Origin: Acholeplasma hippikon
Lineage (GTDB): Bacteria > Bacillota_I > Bacilli_A > Acholeplasmatales > Acholeplasmataceae
Assembly (NCBI RefSeq): GCF_900660755.1
Contig: NZ_LR215050.1
Span: forward strand, 124,001 to 188,000
Direction: 5' to 3'
Length of the DNA stretch: 64,000 nt
The position numbers and the translations under genes were made by a program. This document shows positions 41,472 through 50,613 of this stretch, one piece after another. The number at the start of each line of letters is the position of its first letter. Position 1 is the first letter of the stretch. Below the pieces are notes generated by a model. It was given only the letters and a program-made list of their open reading frames with translations. It did no database searches and was not told the origin of the DNA.

Positions 41472-42387
41472 AGTCATATCAACTGGGAAGTACGTTCCAA
41501 GTCGTGTGGTATCCAACGCTGATTTTGAGAAAACAATTGATACTTCAGATGAATGGATTGTAACTAGAACTGGAATTAAAAGAAGACACTTTGTAAATGA
41601 AAATGAAAACGTCGTTGACTTAGCATACAATGCAGCAATTGATGCAATTAAAAAAGGGCACGTTGATGTTAATGAAATAGATTTAATTATCGTTGCAACA
41701 ATTACCAATCAAGTAAGAACACCATCTGTTGCCAATCTTGTTCAAGCAAGATTAGGCTTAAATCAAAAAAATGTGATGACTTTTGATATGAATGCAGCCT
41801 GTTCAGGTTTTGTATATGCACTTGAAGTGGCAAGTAGTTTATTAAATAGTAGTTATCATAAAAAAGCACTCATCATTGGCAGTGAACATATGAGTTCAAT
41901 TATTGACTTTACCGATCGTGGCACTTGCATACTCTTTGGAGATGGGGCAGGGGCAATGATTGTAGAAAAGAGTCAAAATAAAACAGATGAAGTTTTCTTC
42001 TATAATGCGTCAAAAGGTGATGATGAAGGTATTTTATGGATTAATCCAATCGTAAAGATGGATGGTAAAGAAGTTTATAAATTTGCCACAGACATTATGC
42101 CTAAGGCAATTATAGAAGTTTTAAATAGAGCAAATTTAAGATTAGAAGAAATTGATTTAATTATTCCGCACCAGGCCAATTTAAGAATTATTCAAAGTGT
42201 AAGTAAATCAATGAATTTACCGATGGATAAATTCTTGGTTAACATTGATGAGTATGGAAATACTTCATCAGCAAGTATTCCAATCTTAATTGATGAATAC
42301 AAAGAAAAAAATAAAGAAAATAAAAAAGTATTACTCGTAGGATTTGGCGGTGGATTTACATGGGGAGCCGCAATCCTCAACCTATAA
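41461..42387 (+). CDS. fabH: Beta-ketoacyl-ACP synthase III
   Basis: 308 residues. Starts each fatty acid by condensing an acyl-CoA primer with malonyl-ACP. Catalytic triad visible: Cys114 in NAACSGFVYAL, His in IIPHQANLRII (about 240) and Asn in EYGNTSSASIP (about 270). ATG 41461 is chosen since AAGAGGA (41446-41452) precedes it and the 24-bp in-frame extension is not FabH-like. Primer choice (straight or branched) cannot be read from sequence. Confidence 0.97.
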   Translation: MKIKVISTGKYVPSRVVSNADFEKTIDTSDEWIVTRTGIKRRHFVNENENVVDLAYNAAIDAIKKGHVDVNEIDLIIVATITNQVRTPSVANLVQARLGLNQKNVMTFDMNAACSGFVYALEVASSLLNSSYHKKALIIGSEHMSSIIDFTDRGTCILFGDGAGAMIVEKSQNKTDEVFFYNASKGDDEGILWINPIVKMDGKEVYKFATDIMPKAIIEVLNRANLRLEEIDLIIPHQANLRIIQSVSKSMNLPMDKFLVNIDEYGNTSSASIPILIDEYKEKNKENKKVLLVGFGGGFTWGAAILNL

Positions 42388-42396
42388 GGAGAATAT

Positions 42397-43329
42397 ATGA
42401 AAAACATATCTGAATTATTTAAAACAAAGTATCCTGTGATTCAAGGCGGTATGGCTAACATTGCAACGCATCAGTTAGCATCAGCAGTTTCAAACGCAGG
42501 AGGATTAGGCTTAATTGGTGCTGGTGGCTGTGATGCAAACTGGGTAAGAGAAGAAATTAGAAAGACCAAAGCATTAACAGATAAACCTTTTGGTGTAAAC
42601 GTGATGTTAATGAGCCCTCATGCTGAAGCAATTTCGGATGTAGTTGTAGAAGAGGGTGTAAAAATTGTGACAACTGGTGCAGGTAATCCTGGTCCATACA
42701 TGGAAAAATGGAAAAAAGCTGGAATTATCGTAGTGCCTGTTGTCCCAAGTGTTGCCTTAGCAATTCGTATGGAACGCGCTGGTGCAGATGCGGTTGTTGT
42801 TGAAGGAACTGAGGCAGGCGGTCATATTGGTGAATTAACAACAATGGCACTTGTTCCTCAAGTGTCTGATGCGGTAAACATTCCTGTTATTGCAGCTGGT
42901 GGTATTGCTGATAAACGTGGTGTATTAGCGGCGTTTGCATTAGGAGCTAAAGGTGTTCAAATTGGTACAGTTTTTCTTGCAAGTGAAGAAGCACCAATTC
43001 ATGAGAATTATAAACATAAAGTTGTAGATGCGCGTGATACTGAAACGGTTGTTACAGGACGTGGAACTGGTGCACCGGTTCGTGTATTAAAAAATAAAAT
43101 GAGCCAAGAATACTTAAGAATGACAAAAGAGGGTGTTCCTTTAGAAGAATTAGAAAAATTAACTTTAGGATCACTTCGTCGTGCAGTATTTGATGGTGAT
43201 AAAGATACGGGTTCATTTATGGCAGGACAAATTGCAGGTTTAGTTAAAGCAGTTAGACCAGTAAAAGATATCCTTTCTGACTTATTTGATGATGTAAATA
43301 ACTATAAAGAAAGATTAGAAGTTTTATGA
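42397..43329 (+). CDS. fabK: Enoyl-ACP reductase II (FMN, FabK)
   Basis: 310-residue FMN-dependent TIM-barrel enoyl-ACP reductase, the last step of each elongation round. Key segments are YPVIQGGMANIATHQLASAVSNAGGLGLIG (head), EGTEAGGHIGE (about 136-146, catalytic His) and AAGGIADKRGVLAAFALGAKGVQIGT (phosphate loop). Related nitronate monooxygenases share this fold, but the position inside a fab operon and lack of fabI support FabK. FabK enzymes are not inhibited by triclosan (family knowledge). ATGA overlap with fabD. Confidence 0.95.
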   Translation: MKNISELFKTKYPVIQGGMANIATHQLASAVSNAGGLGLIGAGGCDANWVREEIRKTKALTDKPFGVNVMLMSPHAEAISDVVVEEGVKIVTTGAGNPGPYMEKWKKAGIIVVPVVPSVALAIRMERAGADAVVVEGTEAGGHIGELTTMALVPQVSDAVNIPVIAAGGIADKRGVLAAFALGAKGVQIGTVFLASEEAPIHENYKHKVVDARDTETVVTGRGTGAPVRVLKNKMSQEYLRMTKEGVPLEELEKLTLGSLRRAVFDGDKDTGSFMAGQIAGLVKAVRPVKDILSDLFDDVNNYKERLEVL

Positions 43330-44246
43330 AATTAGCAGTCTTATTTGCAGGTCAAGGTGCTCAAGTAAAAGATATGGGTTTAGACTTTATTAATTTAAAT
43401 TCTACGCTTAAAACTTTGGCAGAAGAAATCAGTAAATATTTAGACTTCGATTTTATTCATTTATTAAGTGATGAAGAAAAAATTAATGATACAAGATACA
43501 CGCAGCCTTTAATGATTGGTGTTGAAATTTTAATTTATGAATATTTAAAAAAAATGGGATTAAAACCCGATGGCTTTACTGGATTTTCATTAGGGGAGTA
43601 TGCAGCACTTTATGCATCAGGTATTTATGACATACCATCCATTATGAAGTTAATTGACTATAGAGCGCAACTTATGAGTGAAGTTTCTAAAACAACACAA
43701 GGAAAAATGGCAGCAATTTTAGGACTTGAAGATACGTTAGTTGATGAAGTTTGTAAGGTAATTTCAAACGAAACTGAGATCGTTGTTGCAGCAAACTTTA
43801 ATTCAAGTCATCAAACAGTTATATCAGGTAGTGAAAAGGCTGTTTTAACAGCAATTGAAGTGTTAAAAGAAAAGGGAGCAAAAAGAGCATTGCTTCTTAA
43901 TGTAAGTGGTGCATTCCATTCACCTTATATGAAGGAAAGTGGAATTAAATTAAGAGTCTTTGGAAATGACTTTAAGAGAAACCCAATTCAAACACCTCTT
44001 TATAAAAATACAGATGCCAATCGATTGAAAGATGAAGAAGTATTAGATGAAATAGAAAAACAAATCTATTCACCGGTTTATTTTAAACAAACGATTGAAC
44101 AGATGGTTATAGATGGATATACACATTTTTTAGAAATAGGTCCAGGATCAGTTTTAACTTCTCTTGTGAAAAAAATTAATCCAGATTTAATCACATTCAA
44201 TGTATCCAAAGTAGAAGATATTGAAAAAATAAAAGGAGTCTTATGA
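43326..44246 (+). CDS. fabD: Malonyl-CoA-ACP transacylase
   Basis: 306 residues. Loads malonate onto ACP. Nucleophile elbow GFSLGEYAALYASG with Ser88; FAGQGAQ at the N-terminus; catalytic His in SGAFHSPYM (about 198). Normal length and motifs. Overlaps fabK by 4 bp and its TGA stop overlaps the fabG start. Confidence 0.97.
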   Translation: MKLAVLFAGQGAQVKDMGLDFINLNSTLKTLAEEISKYLDFDFIHLLSDEEKINDTRYTQPLMIGVEILIYEYLKKMGLKPDGFTGFSLGEYAALYASGIYDIPSIMKLIDYRAQLMSEVSKTTQGKMAAILGLEDTLVDEVCKVISNETEIVVAANFNSSHQTVISGSEKAVLTAIEVLKEKGAKRALLLNVSGAFHSPYMKESGIKLRVFGNDFKRNPIQTPLYKNTDANRLKDEEVLDEIEKQIYSPVYFKQTIEQMVIDGYTHFLEIGPGSVLTSLVKKINPDLITFNVSKVEDIEKIKGVL

Positions 44247-44992
44247 TGATTTTAAAAGATAAAGTTGCCTTAGTTACAGGTTCATCCACTGGGATTGGTA
44301 AAGCGATCGCTACTAAATTAGCATCAATGGGTGCAAATGTTGTTATTAATTATTTTGTTGGACCAGAAGAAGCTGAAAGAGTTGCTGAAGAAATTAGAAA
44401 AACTTATGGCGTAAAAGCAGTTGCTTTACATGCGGATGTTTCTAGTTTTGAATCAAGTCAAAAGTTGATTGAAGATACGATCAAAGTATTAGGTGGATTA
44501 AATATTGTTGTTAATAACGCAGGGATTACCGATGATGGACTAATTTTAAGGATGACTGAAAATCAGTTTGATCGAGTTATTAATACAAATTTAAAAGGTG
44601 TATTTAATATTTGTAAACATTCAGCAAGAGTATTATTAAAGTCTGATTATGGAAGAATTATTAATATTGCTTCAGTCATTGGTGAATACGGTAATGTAGG
44701 TCAAGTCAATTATGGTGCAGCAAAAGCTGGTGTGATTGGAATCACAAAAACACTTGCTAAAGAATTTGCAAGTAGAAAAGTTACAGTGAATGCAGTTGCC
44801 CCAGGATTTATTGAAACGGCAATGACTGCTAAATTACCAGAAGAAATAAGAAATGAAATGTTAAAACATATTGCGATGGGATCTTATGGAAGACCAGAAG
44901 ATATCGCTAATGTGGTGGCATTTTTAGCATCACCAGATGCTTCATATGTAACAGGAGTTGTTATTGATGTTGATGGTGGGCTAACTATTTAA
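44246..44992 (+). CDS. fabG: 3-oxoacyl-ACP reductase
   Basis: 248-residue short-chain dehydrogenase. NADPH motif TGSSTGIGKAIA (about 10-21), NNAGITDDGL, catalytic Ser in NIASVIGEYGN (about 140) and Tyr-x-x-x-Lys in VNYGAAKAG (about 153-157). C-terminal TGVVIDVDGGL is typical of FabG. ATG 44246 is preferred to ATG 44243 because AGGAG (44234-44238) is then 7 bp away. Confidence 0.96.
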   Translation: MILKDKVALVTGSSTGIGKAIATKLASMGANVVINYFVGPEEAERVAEEIRKTYGVKAVALHADVSSFESSQKLIEDTIKVLGGLNIVVNNAGITDDGLILRMTENQFDRVINTNLKGVFNICKHSARVLLKSDYGRIINIASVIGEYGNVGQVNYGAAKAGVIGITKTLAKEFASRKVTVNAVAPGFIETAMTAKLPEEIRNEMLKHIAMGSYGRPEDIANVVAFLASPDASYVTGVVIDVDGGLTI

Positions 44993-45002
44993 AGGAGCTA
45001 TT

Positions 45003-46241
45003 ATGAAAAGAAGAGTCGTTATTACTGGGTTAGGTGCATTAACGCCAGTAGGTAACAATGTAGAAGACACATTTAATAATTTAATCAATGGTGTAAACGG
45101 AATTGATACAATTACCCACTTTGATACGAAAAATGTGAAAGTAAAATTAGCTGGTGAACTTAAGAATTTAGATCTTGAAACATACTTTGATAAAAGAGAT
45201 ATCAGAAGATCTGACCGAGTGATGTTGTTAGGAACAGCTGCAGCACAACAGGCATATGATCATGCAAAACTTAAAAGTGATGATTATGATCCATATCGCT
45301 TTGGTATCTTTGTTACCAGTGGTATTGGTGGATTAGGTACATTAGAACAAGATATTACGACAACTGCAACGAAAGGCATTGACCGTATTTCACCATTCTT
45401 TATCCCAAACTCAATTGTGAATATGGTTGGTGGTATGATATCGATTCGTTTTGGTGTGAAGGGTCCAAATATACCTGTTGTCACTGCATGTAGTGCAGCA
45501 ACAAATGGCATTGGTGAGGCATTTAGATACATTAGAGATGGTTACTTAGATTTAGCCTTTGCTGGTGGAGCTGAGGCTGCAATTAATGAAGTTGGTATTG
45601 GTGGTTTTAGTGCGATTCGTGCATTATCAACAGAACCTAATAAGGATAAAGCAAGTCGTCCATTTGATTTAAACCGCAGTGGTTTTGTGATGGGGGAAGG
45701 CGCAGGTGTATTAATTTTAGAAGATTATGAGCATGCAATTAAGCGTGGTGCTAAAATTTACGGAGAGATTGTTGGATATGGTTCAACATCAGATGCATTT
45801 CACATGACTGCACCAGATGATGAAGCAAAAGGAATTACAAAGGCGATTGAACTAGCTATTCTTGATGCGAAAATTCATCCATCTGATATTGGCTATATTA
45901 ATGCGCATGGAACATCAACGCTATTAAATGATAAGATTGAAACTTTAGGTATCAAGAATGCATTTAAAGACCATGCAAAAAAACTAAATATTTCAAGTAC
46001 GAAGGGTGCAACAGGACATATGTTAGGTGCAACAGGAGCTGTTGAATCAATTGTATGTTTAAAAGCACTTGCAACAAGTTTAATTCCGCCAACGATTCAC
46101 TATGAGACACCGGATCCTGAATGTGATTTAAACTATACACCAAATCAAAGTGTAAAAAGAAATTTAGATTATGCAATGAACATCAATATTGGATTTGGTG
46201 GTCAAAATGCAGTCGTTATCTTTAAGAAAGTAGGCGAATAA
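45003..46241 (+). CDS. fabF: Beta-ketoacyl-ACP synthase II
   Basis: 412 residues, elongating condensing enzyme. Catalytic Cys163 in VTACSAATNGIGEA, His in NAHGTSTLLND (about 303) and His in STKGATGHMLGATGAVE (about 340). Full-length with normal motifs. As the only KAS I/II gene in the operon it probably does all elongation. AAAGGAG ribosome site (44992-44998). Confidence 0.97.
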   Translation: MKRRVVITGLGALTPVGNNVEDTFNNLINGVNGIDTITHFDTKNVKVKLAGELKNLDLETYFDKRDIRRSDRVMLLGTAAAQQAYDHAKLKSDDYDPYRFGIFVTSGIGGLGTLEQDITTTATKGIDRISPFFIPNSIVNMVGGMISIRFGVKGPNIPVVTACSAATNGIGEAFRYIRDGYLDLAFAGGAEAAINEVGIGGFSAIRALSTEPNKDKASRPFDLNRSGFVMGEGAGVLILEDYEHAIKRGAKIYGEIVGYGSTSDAFHMTAPDDEAKGITKAIELAILDAKIHPSDIGYINAHGTSTLLNDKIETLGIKNAFKDHAKKLNISSTKGATGHMLGATGAVESIVCLKALATSLIPPTIHYETPDPECDLNYTPNQSVKRNLDYAMNINIGFGGQNAVVIFKKVGE

Positions 46242-46242
46242 A

Positions 46243-46671
46243 ATGGCGTTACTCAATCGTGAACAAATTAAACAAATCTTACCGCATCGTGATCCCTTTT
46301 TAATGGTTGATGAAGTTATTGAACTAGTGGATAGCGAAAAATGTGTTGGTATTAAATACGTCAATAAAGATGAGTATTATTTTAAAGGGCATTTCCCAGA
46401 ATATCCTGTAATGCCTGGCGTTTTAATCTTAGAAACTATGGCGCAAGTCGGAGCAATTGCCTTACTTTCAATTCCTGAGTTTAAAGGTAAAATTGGATTT
46501 TTTACAGGTGCTAATAATGTTAAATGGAGAAAACAAGTGTTACCAGGAGACACGTTAAAAGTAGAAACTGTGATTACAAAGATTAGAGGACCATTTGTCT
46601 TTGGGGCTGGTAAAGCATATGTTGAAGATAAGTTAGTTTGTGAAGCAGAGATAAGTTTTGCTATTGGTTAA
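46243..46671 (+). CDS. fabZ: 3-hydroxyacyl-ACP dehydratase
   Basis: 142-residue hot-dog fold dehydratase. LPHRDPFLMVDEV (about 13-25) and the catalytic FKGHFPEYPVMPGVLILETMAQ (about 47-68) with His and Glu. No fabA or fabM homologue is nearby. One base after the fabF stop, so translation is probably coupled. Confidence 0.97.
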   Translation: MALLNREQIKQILPHRDPFLMVDEVIELVDSEKCVGIKYVNKDEYYFKGHFPEYPVMPGVLILETMAQVGAIALLSIPEFKGKIGFFTGANNVKWRKQVLPGDTLKVETVITKIRGPFVFGAGKAYVEDKLVCEAEISFAIG

Positions 46672-46676
46672 ACATT

Positions 46677-47192
46677 ATGAAAATCAAATTAGTAGAATTT
46701 GCTAAATTAACTTCCACGAACGACTATTTAAAAGAAAACTATGAATCCTTACCGAGTTTTACCTTAGTGAGAACAGATTTTCAAACGAGTGGTCGTGGTC
46801 AGTTTGATCGTAAATGGGTATCAAGTAAAGGAAAGAATTTGTTGTTTTCTTTACTCTTAAAAGATGTTCCTTTTGATCAAATTACGCATATTAAAGAATG
46901 GGTAAAAAGTTCTTTATTTGCCTCATTTGGCAAGTTAGGATTAGATGCTTATTTTAAAGAACCTAATGACTTTTATACTAATGAAAAGAAATTATGTGGT
47001 ATTTTAATTGAGACAAAAAACAACGAAGAACGATTTGAATACATTATAATTGGGGTAGGGGTTAACGTTAATCAAATACTTTTTAGAGACTTTAAAGCAA
47101 CCTCAATCTTAAAGGAGACCAAAAAACAAGTAGATGTTCGAAAAGTATTAAGCATTATCGTGAATAACTTACTCGAAAACTACTTTGGATAA
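46677..47192 (+). CDS. birA: Biotin-[acetyl-CoA-carboxylase] ligase (short form)
   Basis: 171 residues: only the ligase domain without the N-terminal repressor HTH, and shorter than usual, so the C-terminal SH3-like domain is reduced or lost. TSTNDYLKENY (about 12), QTSGRGQFDRKWVSSKGKNLLFSLL (about 37-61) forms the biotinyl-AMP loop, and KLCGILIET (about 102) carries the conserved Lys/Cys-Gly. It biotinylates AccB from the same operon. No regulatory role is possible without the HTH. Confidence 0.93.
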   Translation: MKIKLVEFAKLTSTNDYLKENYESLPSFTLVRTDFQTSGRGQFDRKWVSSKGKNLLFSLLLKDVPFDQITHIKEWVKSSLFASFGKLGLDAYFKEPNDFYTNEKKLCGILIETKNNEERFEYIIIGVGVNVNQILFRDFKATSILKETKKQVDVRKVLSIIVNNLLENYFG

Positions 47193-47196
47193 AAAC

Positions 47197-47727
47197 ATGA
47201 AAATTAGAAGAATCGTTTTATTAGCGATGTTTACAGCATTAATGGCTGTCATGAGTTTAATTCAAATACCGGTTTATCCAATTGTGTTTACTTTACAAAC
47301 GTTTATGGTAATTTTAATTGCCTTAATTTTTAAACCATTAGATACATTTTTAATTGTGTTTACCTATTTGGTGATTGGCTTAATAGGCATTCCAGTCTTT
47401 TCATCAGGCGGTGGATTTCAAGCATTTGTTAGTCCTACTGGAGGGTTTTTAATTGGCTTATTAGTTTCATCACTTTTAATTTCAATTTTTAAATCAAAAA
47501 CTAAAGTAATGCTTTATGATTTAATTGTGATTATTATCTTTGGATTTGTTGTCTTATATATGATAGGACTTCCGGTTTTAATGATGACAATAGGTATGAA
47601 GTTTACAGATGCATTAATTGCTTTTATTCCATATTACTTATGGGATTTCTTAAAAATCATTGTTGCTTACGCGGTTTATCGTGCATTACCCGAGGATTTA
47701 CTTAAAAAGATTGAAACTTCAAATTAG
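47197..47727 (+). CDS. bioY: Biotin transporter substrate-binding component BioY (ECF type)
   Basis: 176-residue S-component with five or six membrane helices and the family pattern TALMAVMSLIQIPVYPIVFTLQTF and GGFQAFVSPTGGFLIG (about 65-80). It binds biotin and works with a shared ECF module, not encoded here. Shorter than average in the middle. ATG 47197 is favoured; TTG 47185 would overlap birA by 8 bp. Placed last in the acc-fab operon, so biotin import, attachment and use are co-regulated. Confidence 0.92.
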   Translation: MKIRRIVLLAMFTALMAVMSLIQIPVYPIVFTLQTFMVILIALIFKPLDTFLIVFTYLVIGLIGIPVFSSGGGFQAFVSPTGGFLIGLLVSSLLISIFKSKTKVMLYDLIVIIIFGFVVLYMIGLPVLMMTIGMKFTDALIAFIPYYLWDFLKIIVAYAVYRALPEDLLKKIETSN

Positions 47728-47745
47728 AAGAAGTTTCTTTTTTTA
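47713..47745 (+). terminator. Terminator of the acc-fab operon
   Basis: GAAACTTC (47713-47720) and GAAGTTTC (47730-47737), 9-nt loop, T run; overlaps the bioY stop. Confidence 0.88.
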
Positions 47746-47840
47746 TCTTAAAAATGCCATATTTCATATAAAAAAAGCACAAGATTACTTTAATTAGTAA
47801 TAATTTGTTATACTTGTATCTTAGATAAAGAGGTGTATTT

Positions 47841-48806
47841 ATGTTAGAAGTATTAATCATCGGAGCTGGGCCAACAGGACTTTATGCAGCTTTTTTAGCT
47901 GGACTAAGAAAATTAAATGCTGCAGTGATTGAATCTGCTGGTGAAGCTGGGGGACAACTAACTGCTGTATATAAAGATAAATTTATTTATGATATTCCAG
48001 GTTTCCCAAAAATTACAGCTTTAGACTATATTAAAGAACAAGTTAAACAATTAGATAGATTTAAAGATGAAATTCCTTTCTATTATGATAATGAAGCTTT
48101 AGAAATCAATAGAAAAGAAGATCATTTTGAAGTTATTACCAATAAACAAACGTTATTAACTAAAAATATCTTAATTGCACATGGTGGTGGCGGATTCGTT
48201 CCACAAAAATTAAAATTAGATAAAGAATATGACAATGTTTTATACTTTGTTAAGGATTTAACAATCTTTAAAGATAAAAAAGTTGCTGTATTAGGTGGTG
48301 GGGACAGTGCTTTAGACTGGGCTGTATCTATTGCTGATAATGGTGGAAATGTAACCCTTGTTCACCGTCGTAATGAATTTAGAGCTTTACCATCAACGGT
48401 AGAAGAGTTTAAAGAAAAAGGTACAATTTTAACACCACAATTAGTTGAAGGTGTTATTGGTGAAGAAAAAATCGCTAAAAAATTAGTGTTAAAAAATGCT
48501 GAAACTAAAGAGTTAAGTGAATTAGATGTAGATTATATCGTTGTTAACTATGGATTTGTCTTATCTAAGTCTAAATTAGCTGAGTGGAATATTGAAGGCG
48601 ATAAAGGCTTAATCAATGTTGATTCTAGAATGCAAACTTCTCAACCAGGTATTTATGCTGCAGGTAATGGTGTAAACTACATGGGTAAGGTGAAATTAAT
48701 TTCTGTTGGACAAGGTGAAGCGGCAATCGCAATTCAAGCAATCGCTAATAACTTATACCCAGAAAGAAATAACTCAGAACACTCAAGTTCATTAATTAAA
48801 GAATAA
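47841..48806 (+). CDS. Ferredoxin/flavodoxin-NADP+ reductase, thioredoxin-reductase-like (YumC type)
   Basis: 321-residue FAD/NADPH flavoprotein. GAGPTGLYAAFLAG (about 7-20) is the FAD motif, AGGQLTAVY follows, VLGGGDSALDWAVSIADNG (about 151-169) is the NADPH motif, and YAAGNGVNYMGK the late FAD contact. The CxxC of thioredoxin reductase is missing, which together with length identifies the ferredoxin reductase group found in Bacillus and relatives. Electron partner not in this window. Monocistronic with its own terminator. Confidence 0.9.
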   Translation: MLEVLIIGAGPTGLYAAFLAGLRKLNAAVIESAGEAGGQLTAVYKDKFIYDIPGFPKITALDYIKEQVKQLDRFKDEIPFYYDNEALEINRKEDHFEVITNKQTLLTKNILIAHGGGGFVPQKLKLDKEYDNVLYFVKDLTIFKDKKVAVLGGGDSALDWAVSIADNGGNVTLVHRRNEFRALPSTVEEFKEKGTILTPQLVEGVIGEEKIAKKLVLKNAETKELSELDVDYIVVNYGFVLSKSKLAEWNIEGDKGLINVDSRMQTSQPGIYAAGNGVNYMGKVKLISVGQGEAAIAIQAIANNLYPERNNSEHSSSLIKE

Positions 48807-48814
48807 ATAAAATG

Positions 48815-48841
48815 CCAAACTTAAAAAGTTTGGTTTTTTTA
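48815..48841 (+). terminator. Terminator after ferredoxin reductase gene
   Basis: CCAAACTT (48815-48822), AAGTTTGG (48826-48833), 3-nt loop, T run. Confidence 0.9.
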
Positions 48842-48917
48842 TACATAAATATGTGATTTAGGGTAAGATAAAAGGGTGAAATATTAAATTTGATATAATT
48901 AAAGTAGGGTGAGGAAC

Positions 48918-50213
48918 GTGATTGCAAGATATCAACGAGACATTTTTAAAAACATTTGGAGTGACCAAAATAAGTTTGATACATATTTGAAAGTTGAATT
49001 AGCAAGTTCAAAAGCTTTTCATGAATTGGGTTTAATTCCTAAAGAAGATTTAGAAAAGTTAATGAAAGCTTCGTTTAAACTATCAGATGTAGAACGCTTA
49101 GAACAAGAAACAAAACATGACATCGTCGCATTTACAAGAGCAGTTTCTTTATCACTGGGTGAAGAAAAGAAATGGTTCCATTATGGATTGACTTCAACAG
49201 ATGTGGTTGATACTGCATACGGTGTTTTATTTAAAGAAGCTAATGAAATTATTGAACAAGGTTTATTAACTTTCATGGAAACATTAAAATCATTAGCATT
49301 AAAATATAAAAATACTCCAATCATGGGACGCACACATGGCATGCATGCAGACATCACATCGTTTGGCTTAAAATTTGCCCTATATTACGATGAAATGAAT
49401 CGAAACCTAGAACGATTCAAGTTAGCGAGAAAACAAATTGAAATTGGCAAGATTTCAGGCGCAGTTGGAAATTTTGCGAACATTCCACCAGAAATCCAAC
49501 ATTTTGTATGTAAAGATTTAGGTATTTATGAAGCAAACATTTCAACTCAAACATTACAACGTGATCGTCATGCTTTTTATTTACAAGTGCTTGCGTTAAT
49601 TGCTAGCACAATTGAAAAAATTGGTGTTGAAGTAAGACACTTATCAAGAACTGAAGTCTTAGAAGTTCAAGAAGGGTTTTCCAAAACACAAAAAGGTTCT
49701 TCGGCAATGCCACACAAACGTAATCCAATTGCCTCAGAAAATATGGCAGGGATTGCAAGAGTTGTAAGAGGTTATAGCTTAACTGCAATGGAAAATATTG
49801 CCTTATGGCATGAACGTGATATTTCACATTCATCAGCCGAGCGTATTATTATGCCAGATGCAACTTCATTAATCGACTATATGTTAACAAGATACAACAA
49901 AGTATTAAATGAATTACAAGTTAATGATGAGAAGATGCTTAAGAATATTAACTTAAATCATAAAGTTATTTATGCGCAACGCGTTTTACATCTTTTAATT
50001 AATAAAGGTTTATCACGTGAAGCGGCATATGATAAAGTACAAAGTTTAAGTTTTTATGCTTTAAGTATAGAAAGTGATTTTGATATCGTATTAAAACAAG
50101 ATAAAGAAATAATGCGTTTGGTTAATCTAGAAGAAATTGATAACTGCTTTACACTTGATTATTATTTCAAGCAGGTTAATACGATCTATCAAAACGTTGG
50201 TATATATTCATAA
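48918..50213 (+). CDS. purB: Adenylosuccinate lyase
   Basis: 431 residues. Acts in AMP synthesis (and in IMP synthesis if the full pathway exists). Lyase signature GSSAMPHKRNP (about 255-265), with HYGLTSTDVVDTA (about 85) and GRTHGMHADI (about 135). GTG 48918 (MIARYQRDIF) matches the family start; GTG 48909 is three codons upstream. Ribosome site AGGGTG (48906-48911). TATAAT at 48894-48899 is a possible -10 but would leave a very short leader. Confidence 0.95.
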   Translation: MIARYQRDIFKNIWSDQNKFDTYLKVELASSKAFHELGLIPKEDLEKLMKASFKLSDVERLEQETKHDIVAFTRAVSLSLGEEKKWFHYGLTSTDVVDTAYGVLFKEANEIIEQGLLTFMETLKSLALKYKNTPIMGRTHGMHADITSFGLKFALYYDEMNRNLERFKLARKQIEIGKISGAVGNFANIPPEIQHFVCKDLGIYEANISTQTLQRDRHAFYLQVLALIASTIEKIGVEVRHLSRTEVLEVQEGFSKTQKGSSAMPHKRNPIASENMAGIARVVRGYSLTAMENIALWHERDISHSSAERIIMPDATSLIDYMLTRYNKVLNELQVNDEKMLKNINLNHKVIYAQRVLHLLINKGLSREAAYDKVQSLSFYALSIESDFDIVLKQDKEIMRLVNLEEIDNCFTLDYYFKQVNTIYQNVGIYS

Positions 50214-50227
50214 AGGAGGAAATAATT

Positions 50228-50416
50228 ATGAATGTAAAACAATATTTAGAAACAAATAAACCAGAAAAATACATCATCTGTGATCGCATGAGAGTCACTT
50301 TAAAAGAAGAACAGTTAAAGTGGTTAAATCTTGAGGATTTAGACATTAGACATGTTGATACATTAAGTGATGGAACAGTAAGAATTCAAACTGATTATAT
50401 GCCAGATGGTTGCTAA
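50228..50416 (+). CDS. Small hypothetical protein
   Basis: 62 residues, no family recognised. Soluble, no membrane segment, ends in the dipeptide Gly-Cys. Strong ribosome site AAAGGAGG (50213-50220), overlapping the purB stop, so it is translated from the purB transcript. Pattern SDGTVRIQTDYMPDGC looks beta-rich. Confidence 0.65.
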   Translation: MNVKQYLETNKPEKYIICDRMRVTLKEEQLKWLNLEDLDIRHVDTLSDGTVRIQTDYMPDGC

Positions 50417-50421
50417 AAAAT

Positions 50422-50449
50422 AAGGTCCCTAAACATGGGACCTTTTTCA
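50422..50449 (+). terminator. Terminator after purB unit
   Basis: AGGTCCC (50423-50429), loop of 7, GGGACCT (50437-50443), T run. Confidence 0.92.
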
Positions 50450-50472
50450 TTGAAATTTTTTTTGTTAATTTA

Positions 50473-50500
50473 TTGACATCTGTAAATAATTATATATAAT
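50473..50500 (+). promoter_or_regulatory. Promoter of potABCD
   Basis: -35 TTGACA (50473-50478), 16-bp spacer, -10 TATAAT (50495-50500). About 105 nt of leader follow before potA. Confidence 0.88.
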
Positions 50501-50506
50501 ATATGC

Positions 50507-50552
50507 AGTTTGGTTTATTATAGTTTAACACTCTGTTTACGTTAACTAAACT
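50507..50552 (+). other. Possible structured leader of potABCD
   Basis: AGTTTGGTT (50507-50515) can pair with AACTAAACT (50544-50552, one G-U), right at the transcript start, enclosing AGTTTAAC and GTTTAC segments that could form an inner helix. No known riboswitch recognised; AT-rich chance pairing cannot be excluded. Confidence 0.3.
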
Positions 50553-50613
50553 TTTAGACAATATTAGAAAAGTTATTTTACTGTGAGTAAACATAGCGTA
50601 GAAAGGATCGTAT

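Noticed and set aside
50501-50613. Known riboswitch before potA
   Set aside because: Pairing is weak and AT-rich, and no conserved core of a known class could be matched.
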